DNA of 64,000 nt from Carposina sasakii (Eukaryota; Arthropoda; Insecta; Lepidoptera; Carposinidae). Within the stretch, counting starts at the first letter, position 1. Every line of letters begins with the position of its first letter. Shown here piece after piece: positions 1-10,330 of the stretch. Below the pieces are notes generated by a model that made no database searches, was not told the DNA's origin, and worked only from the letters and a program-made list of their open reading frames with translations. Where the stretch lies: NCBI GenBank assembly GCA_014607495.2, contig CP053154.1, positions 1,116,001 to 1,180,000 of the forward strand. The letters are read 5' to 3'. The position numbers and the translations under genes were made by a program.

Positions 1-572
1 CTGTAATTTCAATTGTCAGAATTATTGTATAAATGTTTAGATCAAAAGATTTCTGTATGTTAAGAGCTAACGCCAAAGGTCGTGAGTACCTTCTACGAAG
101 TAACTTAAAATTTTTAGTTACATACTTAATACATAAATTAATGTAAGTTTACATAACATCTAACCATATAATAGGTAACCAGGAATAAAATATGATTAAT
201 GATATATGCAAAGATTAACAATTCACACGTTGCTATGCAATCGCTCCACACTTCCCAAACATAACCTCCTTCCGTGTCGGAAAGTTATCGAATTCGTCAA
301 TAATTCCTCTGCCTACATAGCAATACATCGATCGGGCACTATGGGCTAGTCCTACAAGTGCGACGCCCTTGGCCCTGCGGCTACGCTCGTTCCTATTGTA
401 GTTACGTACTTCTGAGTTTTGTTTATGATGACCCTAGATGTATAATAACATTCAGATTTCTTCAAGTGTTTAGAAGTGTCCTCTTATACGCTCGGTTTGC
501 CGATTTCTAATGTGATGTTATTAGCTAATTCGCACATTATATACACAATACTGCATTTCTTAAATGAAGTAG
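1..572. other. AT-rich sequence, nothing recognised
   Basis: No open frame of note, no repeat family seen elsewhere in the window and no RNA gene recognised. Confidence 0.6.
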
Positions 573-612
573 AGAACTGCAGGATCACAATGGAGATCCT
601 CTAGCCACGTGA
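573..612 (-). repeat. Fragment of repeat family F
   Basis: The stretch with AACTGCAGGATCACAA and GGAGATCCT matches the inner part of family F (better copies at 15196-15425 and 43105-43290) in reverse orientation. It is short and diverged. Confidence 0.4.
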
Positions 613-2893
613 GTAGAAGTGTCATCTCATAGTCCTGTCATTGTACGGATACTGACGCGTTGTATGATATTAGGTCTCGCGATCTACTTATCATTCATCA
701 TAGCTAGAATTTCAATATTACGCGTAAAAACAGCAATAAAGTTATTAAATTAATTCTAAGAGAAATATCATTTCGACTTTGAGTCTTAATGGTGCAGTTG
801 ATAGTTTTAAACAGTAGATTCCTTTTCGAACTGTTAGCTGCTTTGTAATTATTGACAATCTTGAATAGAGTCCCTAATCTTGTTTTATTAACATAGAAAC
901 ATTAAATATTTACAGAATTGTAGAAATTAGTAGTCCTTAATTAGTATTTTATTTTATTGTTATCAGGTAATATTCCACTTAAGATCAACAATCGTCTCTA
1001 CCCAGGTAAGGGCATGAAGCATAATTGGCAGTCATGGTATCATATTGCCATATGGTACATGGACAATGTACATATAGACTAGCTAGTGTATACAACTGTG
1101 TTTTTATATAACACATAACATAATTTCGCCATATATCTGACGGCCATTTGTAAGGCGAGCTATTATTAAGAACAAAGCGCAAGAACTCTCACGATATGCA
1201 GAGAAGGATATGCAGCTGATGTATACTCCGCATCAGCACAGACAGTTTGGGGGTGTTGTACCGTCAATTTAAGCTCTAGGTAATATTAACTGTATTTAAT
1301 CTGTGTTGCAGATAGTCCAAGAGCAACCCTGAGTACTAGCTATATTGTTAGCATGTGTTTGTTTATATACAGTTTAGTTATATCTGAAAATGGTTGGCCG
1401 CTTGTGATCCGCCAAGATTGAAGGCTCAAGGGTACATATTACTTTTACTTCACTTTTTACAAGACTTTTGTAAAATTTCACCTCCAAAGATTTTCTAACT
1501 CCTCGTGCAGAGCTCGTCAGATATATCTTAGCTCAGTTCTCGCCTCGTCAAGTATAATTTAGTACGCATGCGCGACCCCTCGCCTTCGCTGATAGATCTA
1601 TCTGCCACGTTCCCAGGAACAGGCATTGACAGAATATGAAGACTTAGAGCCGTTTCTAAAGCTGTTATATTACTGTTATAAGACTTAAAGCTGTAAAGTG
1701 TTACATAAATATTGAGCTGTTAGTCGTGTAAGTGTAATTTTATCTACCTTAGTCTAGTATGTGTAGCTCCTAGCCGCAACCGTTTTCGACTGCAGATTGT
1801 AAAATATTCGCAGCACAGATGGTTTATTGTACTTGTGGGCGTTAATTCATGTGTACGCACACTTGTACAAAAATCAGTTATTTGAAATGAAACGAGCCCA
1901 AACTCGATGGGGTTGCGTCATTTAAATACGGAGTTCCTAAGGCCAACTTCCAGCTCCATCATCAGATCAGCTCTATGTCATAATAATATTGCATTGTCAT
2001 CTGATTTCTACACGCATGCAAAATTTCGGCTCAACCAATAACCGGAAAGTGGATCAAATTTCACTTGCAATTTTATTACAGACAACGGGACAGGTGAAAC
2101 TAACCGACTTCATTTTGTATTTCTTCCGGTTGTCTGTTATACCTTGTATTATAGAAACGGAGGCTTTGTGAATGATAGCTCATTGCAGAAAATTAGTTTA
2201 TGCCTGGGTCAACTAGCATCGTACTTTTTATTTCTTATTTTCGGTATAATGTGGGTTATCGAGCCAATTTTTTTCGAAATCGACTAGCTAAGCTTGATTA
2301 TGGTTTTATAAAACTTCAATACAGTTCACTATCTAAAATGAGACGTCTCTTAAAGCCGAAGCAAAACAATTTCAGATAAAACTGCGCTCAAGACGATGTG
2401 TTAACTTAAAACACAGCGGTAATAAAGTTTTCTTAATACATAAACCCACATCCTTACTAATATCCATAAAAACGCTGCATACAATGCTGCTTTTCTAATA
2501 ACAATCGCAGAAGCATGCGTGGGCGATCGCGCAATGTACACCATTCCATACGATATATCCTTAACTCGTGCGGTGTTTTAGTGCGAGGATGAAAGATTAT
2601 GTTATAACATAACAAGAAAGCGGGGTAAATGATAAGATACCCACATATAAGACAAATACTGGGGACTTAATAAAGACATTTCTATGTAATAAAACGTGTG
2701 TGTTGCGTTAGCTTGAACTTATTACGGTAATAATTTCTGTGTGAGGAAGAAAATGATGCGAATGATCATAAATTCATGCATAGCTTAGTTTAGGAGAGGC
2801 GTAAAACGTGGGTGATATACTTTTTAAGCTTAGTACGTTTGAGTCTTTTGTCCTATAAATATTATAAATATTTTAAGTAATTTTAAAAAAATT
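613..2893. other. AT-rich sequence without recognised gene
   Basis: Apart from a small family-F scrap at 1198-1243 (GATATGCAGCTGATG, then CCGCATCAGCAC), nothing is recognised. A GCATGCGC motif at about 1567 resembles an NRF-1 site but stands alone. Confidence 0.5.
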
Positions 2894-2966
2894 CACCCGA
2901 GTGGTACTCGAACCCACGACCTCACGCATTCCGTGCTGTGCTCTAACCATCCCACTTGAACTGAGC
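2894..2966 (-). repeat. Degenerate tRNA-like SINE head
   Basis: Read on the minus strand this has a B-box-like TCGTGGGTTCGAG followed by CCACTCGGGTGA, closely matching the better copy at 27905-28025. The D-arm half is eroded. It is a tRNA-derived repeat relic and not a functional tRNA gene. A short echo of the acceptor side (CCCAGTTGAAGTGG) lies just downstream. Confidence 0.6.
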
Positions 2967-3410
2967 TATAAATATATTTAAGTATCCCAGTTGAAGTGGA
3001 AAGCACCAAAATACCCACTTTTAAACTTGTAAATTATATGTAATTACGTGTATATAATCTAAGGAACCCAATCTGGTTCAGAACTTTGAATTGTACTTAG
3101 TATTGTACCTTAATAAGATTGAGTTTTGTTTTATGTACCATATTTTCCTAAATAAATAAATAAATATATTAATGATTGCAAAATACATACATATAAAGTG
3201 GAATGTAACATTCAAATGACAATTCTGTAATGTCCTGAAAATTGTGTCCCACAAAACAGTTTTTCTCGGGCCTTCCACATACTTTTAGCTATAGAAAGTA
3301 TTCAATTTCCGTTTATGAAAGCATAACCAGCGAATAGCTGGGATAAAAATATACTAGTCTATAGGTACACCGAAAAAGCTATATATAGTATATGCAAAGG
3401 TAACACAGAC

Positions 3411-3680
3411 TTACATACATATACATATAATCACGCCTTTATCCCTTACGGGGTAGGCAGAGCACCAAGAGCCGATAGGACCACATGGTGCCACTTCTGA
3501 CCAATTTTGAGGGTATAGTTGAGGTGTACAAGTTCGGTTAGAGTGACAGGTGGTCAGCCCATCGCCTACAAAAAAAACCATCTTGTCCCTCTACTGACTT
3601 GTACAATGCACAGTATGCCCGGGAAGAGAAGCAGCTGTAGTATTATACGTTTTTTTTTCACTCCCAGAGCAGCATAGAAG
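3411..3680 (-). mobile_element. Retroposon A, near full length
   Basis: Family A is a retroposon of about 265 bp. Its head reads CTATGCTGCTCTGG and its tail GGCGTGATTATATGTATGTATG. Here it lies in reverse, tail at 3411 and head near 3680. Other copies are at 27336-27600, 44553-44814, 45690-45937 and 54681-54845. Those copies have 7- to 12-bp target-site duplications and ATGT tails, so the family moved by target-primed reverse transcription. No clear duplication flanks this copy. Confidence 0.8.
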
Positions 3681-4027
3681 CAATAGAACAGACAGAGTTA
3701 ATTTCGTATTTATACTATTAGACTTCACAAACTGAAGTTTTCAAGCCTCCGTAAACGGCAACTTAAGTCGCCACGTAAAAAAGCTTTCCGCGTAATCTTA
3801 GGCCGTTAAATAAAAATACGGCATCCACCTTCCACCCGAAGTGCCATCGCCATTACGTACATTCATAATGCTTTAAGTGCCAACTATCTTTACGACTGTC
3901 CCACGCTGGATTACCAGAGGTTCAGCTGGCTGATGGGACAAGGGTTGAGAGATCAGCGATTTTGATGTTGCCTTCTTGGGCTCTTTTCACTGCGCCCGAA
4001 TCTTTGACAGGTCTTTGATAAGTCTAA

Positions 4028-4275
4028 GAGGTAATGTGTTGGGTTTTAGAGTTTCATAATAATGAGTGGTTTACTAAGTTACTAATTTCTATAATCCTGA
4101 GGGTGCCATGGTTGTTGGCGAAACATAGGTATGTAGATTATTAATCTGTTTTTGATTTTGGAAATAGTGCGATGTATTATCTTGCATGCTCGGGTCTGGT
4201 TTATCGTAGCGATTGTAGTTAGTGCAAGTGCCTGTTTTCGCAGTTATGAGTTATCAGATCCGAGGGTCAGTGGAG
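4028..4275 (+). mobile_element. Family G hammerhead element, copy G1
   Basis: About 248 bp matching the central and right part of G3 (37376-37625), including the hammerhead region and the GAGTTATCAGATCCGAGGGT segment. It is bounded by the 7-bp direct repeat AGTCTAA (4021-4027 and 4276-4282), a plausible target-site duplication. Both outer arms are missing, so this is a truncated insertion. It has no coding capacity. Assignment to Penelope-like elements or retrozymes rests on the ribozyme and the insertion pattern, not on an encoded enzyme. Confidence 0.7.
4091..4141 (+). ncRNA. Hammerhead ribozyme motif in G1, probably inactive
   Basis: Stem I is AUAAUC (4091-4096) pairing with GAUUAU (4136-4141). 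The core is CUGAGGG (4097-4103), stem II GCCA/UGGC (4105-4108 and 4116-4119), then GAAA (4120-4123). Stem III is ACAUA/UAUGU with a GG loop (4123-4134), and A4135 is the cleavage-position base. The consensus A9 is G here, which should impair or abolish cleavage. Stem III is one pair longer than in the other copies and forms a real hairpin. Confidence 0.7.
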
Positions 4276-4335
4276 AGTCTAAATGTCATTCTGAACAAAA
4301 TGTAATTATAAAAACATTATGTAGTTGACCGAATT

Positions 4336-4460
4336 GTGAATCTAAACCATTCTCGAACTCACTTAAACACACGTTAAAATTGATCAAAATCGGTCCAACC
4401 GTTTAAAAGGAGATCAATTACAAACACACGAACAGAAGATTTATATATATAAAGATGGTT
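4336..4460 (+). repeat. 3' tail of a dispersed lepidopteran retroposon
   Basis: The sequence with ATCAAAATCGGTCCAACCG, an AAACACACGAACAGAAG stretch and a TATATATAAAGATGG end resembles the common 3' end of non-LTR elements in Lepidoptera. No open frame remains. Recognition is from memory. Confidence 0.5.
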
Positions 4461-5232
4461 AAGTACAAACAAAAAACAAGTTAATATAACTATACCGCTC
4501 TCATCAGCTCGTAACTTGTACCGACACAATACCTACATGACTTAGTTTTTATTACTCTAGGCTGAACTCTCATTACGGCCTGAATTTCTCAGACTTAGTT
4601 CTGGAAACATTCAAATATAAATTAAGATATGAAAGGGAAGTGTATTGGGTAGGTAAATATATTCTTATTTTTATTGTTCATAGAGATAATTATAATCTAT
4701 GTGATGATAATGTAGCTTTCAAAGTAATCACGAGTAATCAGCTACATAGATTTTCTCTATCTCAGCATTGATAAAAATATCTTGTTTTTGATTGATTTTC
4801 AGTAGTATATTTAATTACCGGGTTTAAAATTCGAAATTGTACGAAAAATATGATTTACTTACATGTTAAGGCTAGTTCAGCTACATTTTCAGGATATATA
4901 TTATTGTTTCTTAATATATCCTTAAGTCGGAATATAATTAATAGTAAACCAACCATTCATTAATTAAATACATTCTATCATGACATTATGTATTACAATT
5001 AATCAATACCCTTTATCATCTCGTTTATTAACGCCTTGAGTTAAATAAAGGGCCGGCGGTAAAAAACATTTAATTTTTAATGTTTCCACTAACGAACGGT
5101 AATCAGCCCTACACGTTACCAGATTAACCTCTACGTTTTCTGTTTTCTATTGTACACACGATATTAACAAGATAAAAGTAATTTACAAATGAATTATTGG
5201 AATTTATTGTGTGTAACGGCTTATGGTTTAAG
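4461..5232. other. AT-rich sequence, nothing recognised
   Basis: No gene, repeat family or RNA recognised. Confidence 0.6.
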
Positions 5233-5294
5233 TTATTTGGAAGTGTGTTTCGTTTTAGACGGCCCTCCCTTCCCTCGTTCAATGAATTTTAATT

Positions 5295-5471
5295 AAATGA
5301 AATTGTAGGCGTTACAATTCGGAAGTCAAACATTCACTATGGGTGGCCCACCACCCATAGTAAGTAATGTGTTGGGTTTATGTTCATAATAATTAGTGGT
5401 TTAATTAATTTTTATAATCCTGAGGATGCCACGGTTGTTGGCGAAACATATGTAGATTATTTATCTAGTTT
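5295..5471 (+). mobile_element. Family G hammerhead element, copy G2
   Basis: It begins AAATGAAATTGTAGGCG, the reverse complement of the right end of G3 (about 37685-37705), and runs through CACTATGGGTGG into a short palindrome (CTATGGGTGG, CCCACCACCCATAG). The shared TAAGTAATGTGTTGGG segment and an intact hammerhead follow. The copy stops about 10 bases after the ribozyme, so it has the left arm end and lacks the right arm. It sits between the long direct repeats. Confidence 0.75.
5414..5460 (+). ncRNA. Hammerhead ribozyme motif in G2
   Basis: Stem I is AUAAUC (5414-5419)/GAUUAU (5455-5460). The core CUGAGGA lies at 5420-5426, followed by one unpaired U. Stem II is GCCA (5428-5431)/UGGC (5439-5442) with loop CGGUUGU, then GAAA (5443-5446). 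Stem III is ACAU/AUGU (5446-5453) with no loop, and the cleavage-position base is A5454. All consensus core residues are present. The single extra base between A9 and stem II departs from the commonest form. A four-pair, loopless stem III is typical of hammerheads in animal retroelements, which often work as dimers. Confidence 0.75.
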
Positions 5472-5541
5472 TTATTTGGAAGTGTGTTTCGTTTTAGACG
5501 GCCCTCCCTTCCCTCGTTCATAGAATACGTGAATTTTAATT

Positions 5542-6384
5542 GTTGTTTCTATTTAATTTCTCAAAAGTTATAATTTTGTACACCCTAAAAACAACCACAA
5601 TACGTTGCCTTTGAAAAAAAAAGACATTTATGCAGTGATTTCTGTTTTTGGACGTTTAAGTATTAGGACCAAAGAGGTCTACATATAACATACAAAAAGT
5701 AAAAGGTGTGCTATAAATTATTCCAAATTCAAAAGAATTTTACTTATTGCCATTACGTTAGTGAGTGCAAAAGCAGAACGAAATAAAAAAGAAAATAATT
5801 TCAAACTGCAAAGTACTGGCCAGTTCGTTTACATTGCTACTTAGTACAAGAACACTTTCAATTTTACACTCTACCCCCTCGGGCTAAGGTTCAAACACTA
5901 AATCAACACTACGCCGTAATATTTCAGCTTTGGATTCTAAATTTGTATCCCGGGCATTCCTGATTTGAAAAGACTAGAGTCCGTTTCAAAGAATAGTTCC
6001 TACGCCTGATTCCGGAACTAACATTTTTTTGTATGCAGGGGAACAGAAAATGTGGTCATTCACATAGTAACTAGCGCCATCATCCATCGGAACTATACGG
6101 TAAAACGCACTCTAGTGCCTCTTCAAATTTACGATCATTCCGATTTCACTGACGCAATCTAAAATCGGTTTTGAAATGAACACAGTATGTGTTTTCTGCT
6201 AGCGTTGAGGTTATTAAAACGGTACTGTTGAATTTTAGTCAGTTTTTGTAGAATGACTGTTGATAGGTTTTGTTTAAAAATGTATTGTAGTTTAAATTTT
6301 GTTTAATTTAGTTTAAACTATGATACATAATTACATACATACATTATATGGCTATGTTCCATGATACAAGGATCAGTGAAAAAT
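5542..6384. other. AT-rich sequence, nothing recognised
   Basis: No gene, repeat family or RNA recognised. Confidence 0.6.
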
Positions 6385-6463
6385 TGCTGGCTCATCGCCG
6401 AAAAGAACATCTCTGAGTTCCTTAGTCGACTCTTACGACGTACACGAAAGGAGATGCAGAAAT
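6385..6463 (-). repeat. Fragment of repeat family F
   Basis: It contains CTTAGTCGACTCTTACGAC and GGAGATGCAG, matching family F in reverse (compare 63825-63965). This is the conserved head of the family. Confidence 0.65.
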
Positions 6464-7370
6464 ACATAAATTAGTTCCCGTATAATAAAAAACACGTTTT
6501 GTGTACTCGTATATTTTTGCCTTATTTCCATTTATTTTTGTTAATTGCTTATGCTAGTACTTCCATTTTACTTTACATAAATTTTATTTCCAGACTTTTT
6601 TAAACTTACAATTTTCAACGCGACGCACCATAAAATCGACAAACTATCAAAATGCATTTTCTATAGTAATATGTAGGTAGATAGATATTTTAGCAGATAA
6701 CTTATAGTAACATAAAACTTAGAATTACCTTGTACGTGGTTATGGTACTGATATAATTGAAATTTTTGTTTCAAATTCATTGAAGATAAAATTTGAGAAA
6801 TGCCAAAATATCTCCCAAGATCGGTTATTGAAATTGGATGTCAGTCAGCTCTTTACTAAGCTTGCACCGATGTGTGAATAAGGCGCTGTAAAAGCATTAA
6901 AATAAATCGTACAAGTTCTCACCAATTGGTCCAAAGAGAATATAACCATTTACGAACTAGCCTAAATCCTTTTCAACCAACTTAGATCACGTTCGGATAC
7001 TCATATGCAACAAATTAGTGGCCACATTTTGCCGCCAACAACACTCATCATTCATTCACTCTTCAACATGTGCCGAACGGAGTCTCGCTCGGATACGGCA
7101 CAATCCGATAGACAGCTCATTCGAATAATCGATTCAATGCTCGATTCACGTCACTGTTCAAATGGACAGTGTTGTCGTTGTTAGCTGGCCGGTGGGAATT
7201 TGAAATTGGAATCTTTTTAATTGAGGCGAAGAAGATATTTTTTTAAGCTAATACGAGGACTAGTAACGAAGTACATAATATAAAGTCTGAGCACTTGAGA
7301 GCATAGGAAGCGTCTAAATTATGACTAGAATTTTCAAAAAAACCCTCTGCGTCTACATTTTTATGTAAAA
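6464..7370. other. Sequence without recognised feature
   Basis: No gene or repeat family recognised. Confidence 0.55.
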
Positions 7371-8543
7371 CTAGTGGACGCCCGCGACTCCGTCCGCGTG
7401 GACTACAGAAAAACAAAATATCGAAATTATCCGGGATAAAAACATTTTTCCGGGATAAAGAGTAGCCTATATGTTAAGGGGGACCTGCCACAATATATTC
7501 CTAAAAACTGCATCGATATCGGTTCAGCCGTTTCTGAGATTAGCGTGCACAAACAGACAAGAGAGAGATAGAGAGAGAAGTATTTTATTATCTATTAGAT
7601 GTTACATCTTTTGGTTCCCGTAGGATTGTATCGGCTAACTTATGTCTAAAAGATCTGTGTTAGTTACGAGGTGTTGGGTCACAATTGGCGAGTAAGGATG
7701 TATGTAATGGAGTATGGATTGGTTGCTTGGTGTTATGGAGAAGTTATTTTTGACACATTTGGATTATTTTATTATATTCTTAGAGGGCGTGGAGCAGCTA
7801 CTCCCGGAGGCCAGCGTCTTAGGTTTTTATTCGCGTTGTACAATATTTCTCCTATCCTGTAATTGGTTAGCAGTGGATTAAATTCACCATGCGCCTGGTA
7901 GGTCTCTCCTGGGGTGTCGAGGTCTTCTATGCCCAGTATTGTGACCCTCTCCAACATATTCTGATTGAGGTCAGATGCTCGAAGGAGCCAGGCCTCTATG
8001 TCCGAAATTTCCCAAAGCGTCTCCGTATGTAATCGTCTCGGAAATTGGCCAGCAGTCTTCAGCGCCATTCTGTATTGTCTCTCGATTTTTTGCAGATTCG
8101 AGATGCTGTATCTTGACAATAACTGTACCACTCCATAATCCATGATCCATGATCGGGAGGATGCATGCCTGAATGACAGCTAGTTTTACTTCAAGGTTCG
8201 TCTTAGCATGGAAACCTATAATTGGTCCAAGTGCTCCTCTTACTTGTCTTAGTTTCTTGACGACTTTGTTGGTATGTGGATTCATTTTAAGGGTCTTATC
8301 GAAAATCACACCCAGATACTGTATTTCCTTTTTGTAGGTAAAGGTCTGGTTTTTTATCTTTAAGCTTGGTTTAATTTTTCATCACAAACAGACAAGCCGA
8401 CAAACATATAGAAAAAAATTCCAAAAATCATTCTTTTGGGTACTATTGCGTTGATAAAGGTATCCTATAACATTTTTCTCGTATATCTTCCAAGTACGGA
8501 TCGCTGTTTGATCCGTTACATTTTTATTATATGTATAGATATA
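7371..8543 (+). mobile_element. Family E retroposon, split by a LINE
   Basis: It starts CTAGTGGACGCCCGCGAC, and its 5' part runs to 7561. Its 3' part resumes at 8383 and ends in TTATATGTATAGATAT. The whole matches the uninterrupted copy at 55913-56247. Family E is a short non-coding retroposon common in Lepidoptera. The two parts join cleanly once the LINE at 7562-8382 and one copy of its 14-bp target duplication are removed. Confidence 0.85.
7562..8382 (-). pseudogene. 5'-truncated jockey-like LINE, reverse transcriptase C-terminal part
   Basis: Minus-strand reading from 8380 gives YLGVIFDKTLKMNPHTNK, KLRQVRGALGPIIG and VIQACILPIMD, then a frame change, then YSISNLQKIERQYRMALKT. This is the thumb and C-terminal region of jockey-clade non-LTR reverse transcriptases (YLGV, RPI..Y, NLQK.Q...R..). 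The frame breaks near 8135-8155, where ATCCATG is tandemly repeated (ATCCATGATCCATGATC), a duplication-type frameshift. The insertion is flanked by CACAAACAGACAAG at 7548-7561 and 8383-8396 and ends in a CTCT/TATC-rich tail at the 7562 side. It is dead and lacks the polymerase core. Confidence 0.85.
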
Positions 8544-8837
8544 TCACTCACTCATGATTATGATACCTCTCATACTTACTCGTCCTTCTGGCACAATCAG
8601 GTAAAGCAATAAGTATTTCAAACTCGATAGTAGATTATAGCTCAAGTGGCCTAGCTAAACATCGTATGTTCACTTTCAGTGAAATAGCTACAAAATACCA
8701 TGCTCTTTGCTTTCGAGCTGGCAGCACTCACTCGATGTAGGTTAAGAAGTACGCTTCAGTATGAAAACGCATAAAAGCGGCGTTGGTAGGCCGGCACGCG
8801 AGGACAGCACGCGAGTTAGGTTCTGTCTTGCTACGCC

Positions 8838-9000
8838 GAATTTTGAGGGCAAGCTACAGGGCTACTGCTGTAAGGGGTTTTGCCCATAGTCACCACGCTG
8901 GGCAGGGCAGATTGGTGACCGTAGTATGACTGTCGGTCTATGTTGCCAACACGAGAGGCGCTGTCCATTTCCTTCAATCACCTCTTACGATACCCATGAC
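8838..9000 (-). mobile_element. RTE-tailed SINE family B, degenerate
   Basis: In reverse orientation it matches the middle of family B: the GCGCCTCTCGTGTTGGCAAC segment, then GCCCAGCGTGGTGACTATGG. The RTE-like tail is eroded. The better copy is at 16703-16964. Confidence 0.65.
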
Positions 9001-9059
9001 ATAGTTTAGGGCCTGACATAAGCTATGGGTTCTTTTATATTCCGCATAAATTCGATATT

Positions 9060-9095
9060 TTTTTCTGTAGTCCACGCTGACGAAGTCGTTCGTAA
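9060..9095 (-). repeat. Fragment of family E head
   Basis: In reverse it reads GACTTCGTCAGCGTGGACTA, the conserved head of family E. The rest is absent. Confidence 0.5.
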
Positions 9096-9529
9096 AAAAT
9101 TCGTCGTAACAAGACCGCGACTACACTAAGCAAGCAAGCCCAGACATAATGAAAGCCGGTCTACGTTAATAACTGCAATCGTGTGTGCTCCCAAACCAAA
9201 GTGTAGTGGAGCTTTAAAAGCGTTATTTAGTTATACTTTTAAAAAAGCACTTTTATAGGTTTACGTTAATGAATTATACAGCTTTACAACCTTCGTTCGA
9301 CGTATATGGAGTGGCATATTATTCAATGCCATAATATTTTTATATCTTTGTATGGTAATTCAGGGGTAAATGTTGTCTACTTCAAATTGAAAATATACTT
9401 GAAATTTAGGTATTAAAAATGACTCGCAAATCTCAAGAACAGATTAACCGATTTACCTAATTCTTTGTTTAGAATATTCCTTGAAGTACGAGGATGGTTC
9501 TTACACAGAGAAAAGAACGTGTCTAAAAA

Positions 9530-9615
9530 GTAAAAAAAAACCAACACTTTCCTATAGCGGCTGCCCACGTGAATAGGCCTTACACCCGTGCAAAGCCGGG
9601 GCGAATCCCTAGTTG
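9530..9615 (-). repeat. Retroposon end of the CTAGGGAT-CGCCCCGGC type
   Basis: The reverse strand reads CTAGGGATTCGCCCCGGC then TTTGCACGGGTG. The same start occurs at 60622-60650, so this is a dispersed family distinct from E. Confidence 0.55.
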
Positions 9616-9935
9616 ATCATAACATTACTGTAAAACATTTTTATTTATTTTTTCAACTTCCAAACGGGGAAGCATTATTCAAATATCGTCATCTATCACT
9701 GTCGGGCGACTATTGCGATGTGTGTCCACTGCAGGTGTGCAGGATCCTATATGCTACGTAATGGACTAGGAGAGTAACGGAAAGAATAGGTCTGTTGCTA
9801 GATTTTAAGGACTCTCTTGTATGGTTCCGAATAAACTATATTTATTCCGTGTTTCCGAAATAGGCTAGAAGGAAATACAGGTTTTCGAACATCCTACGAC
9901 TTCTAACATAGCGAAACCACATGTAAAAGATCAGG

Positions 9936-10260
9936 TACATATAAAAATACATAGATAAGTATAAACAACCATGCCTCGTTTGATCGAAGTGCCTCGCAAA
10001 CATACATATATATACATGGTGTAACAAAAAGGGTATGTTAAGCGAAAGGCTCCATACTATCGGGAAAAATAAACATGTGATTTCGAGTCTCAAATTTTGT
10101 GGTTAGGTTCTCTACAGTGGGCTATTTACATACATTTTCGCTTAACATACCCTTTTTGTTACATCCTGTATATTCATCATTCAATATTTGGACTTACAGG
10201 GATTCAAACGCAGGACTTGCGTCGCAGGCAGGGTCACTGCCAACTACACCAATATGACTC
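9936..10260 (-). mobile_element. tRNA-derived SINE I, interrupted by a MITE
   Basis: The head lies near 10185-10260 on the minus strand: CCCTGCCTGCGACGC followed by the B-box-like GCGTTTGAATCCC. The body near 9940-9980 (ATACATAGATAAGTATA) matches the intact copy at 54035-54263. A family-C MITE (10015-10168) splits the two parts. Internal A and B boxes imply former RNA polymerase III transcription. Confidence 0.7.
10015..10168. mobile_element. Family C MITE, internally deleted
   Basis: Ends are CATGGTGTAACA and TGTTACATCCTG flanked by TA. The right half is complete (GTGGTTAGGTTCTCTACAGTG), while most of the left half has been lost, leaving 154 bp against about 260 bp for complete copies. The TA flank points to a Tc1/mariner-type target site. 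Confidence 0.8.
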
Positions 10261-10330
10261 TTACAATAGCCTCGCATATCAGTTATTCGCAGTAAATTCC
10301 ATACCATCTTACACAACGATTAAGCGCTGA

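Larger units (their letters stand above)
5233..5541. repeat. Long direct repeats flanking G2
   Basis: A 49-bp sequence containing GGAAGTGTGTTTCG and GGCCCTCCCTTCCCTCG occurs at 5233-5281 and again at 5472-5520, essentially identical. Each copy is followed by TGAATTTTAATT (5283-5294 and 5530-5541). The duplicated target is therefore about 62-70 bp with a small indel. Such long duplications are unusual for SINEs, LINEs and DNA transposons, but extended target duplications are known for Penelope-like elements. Confidence 0.75.
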
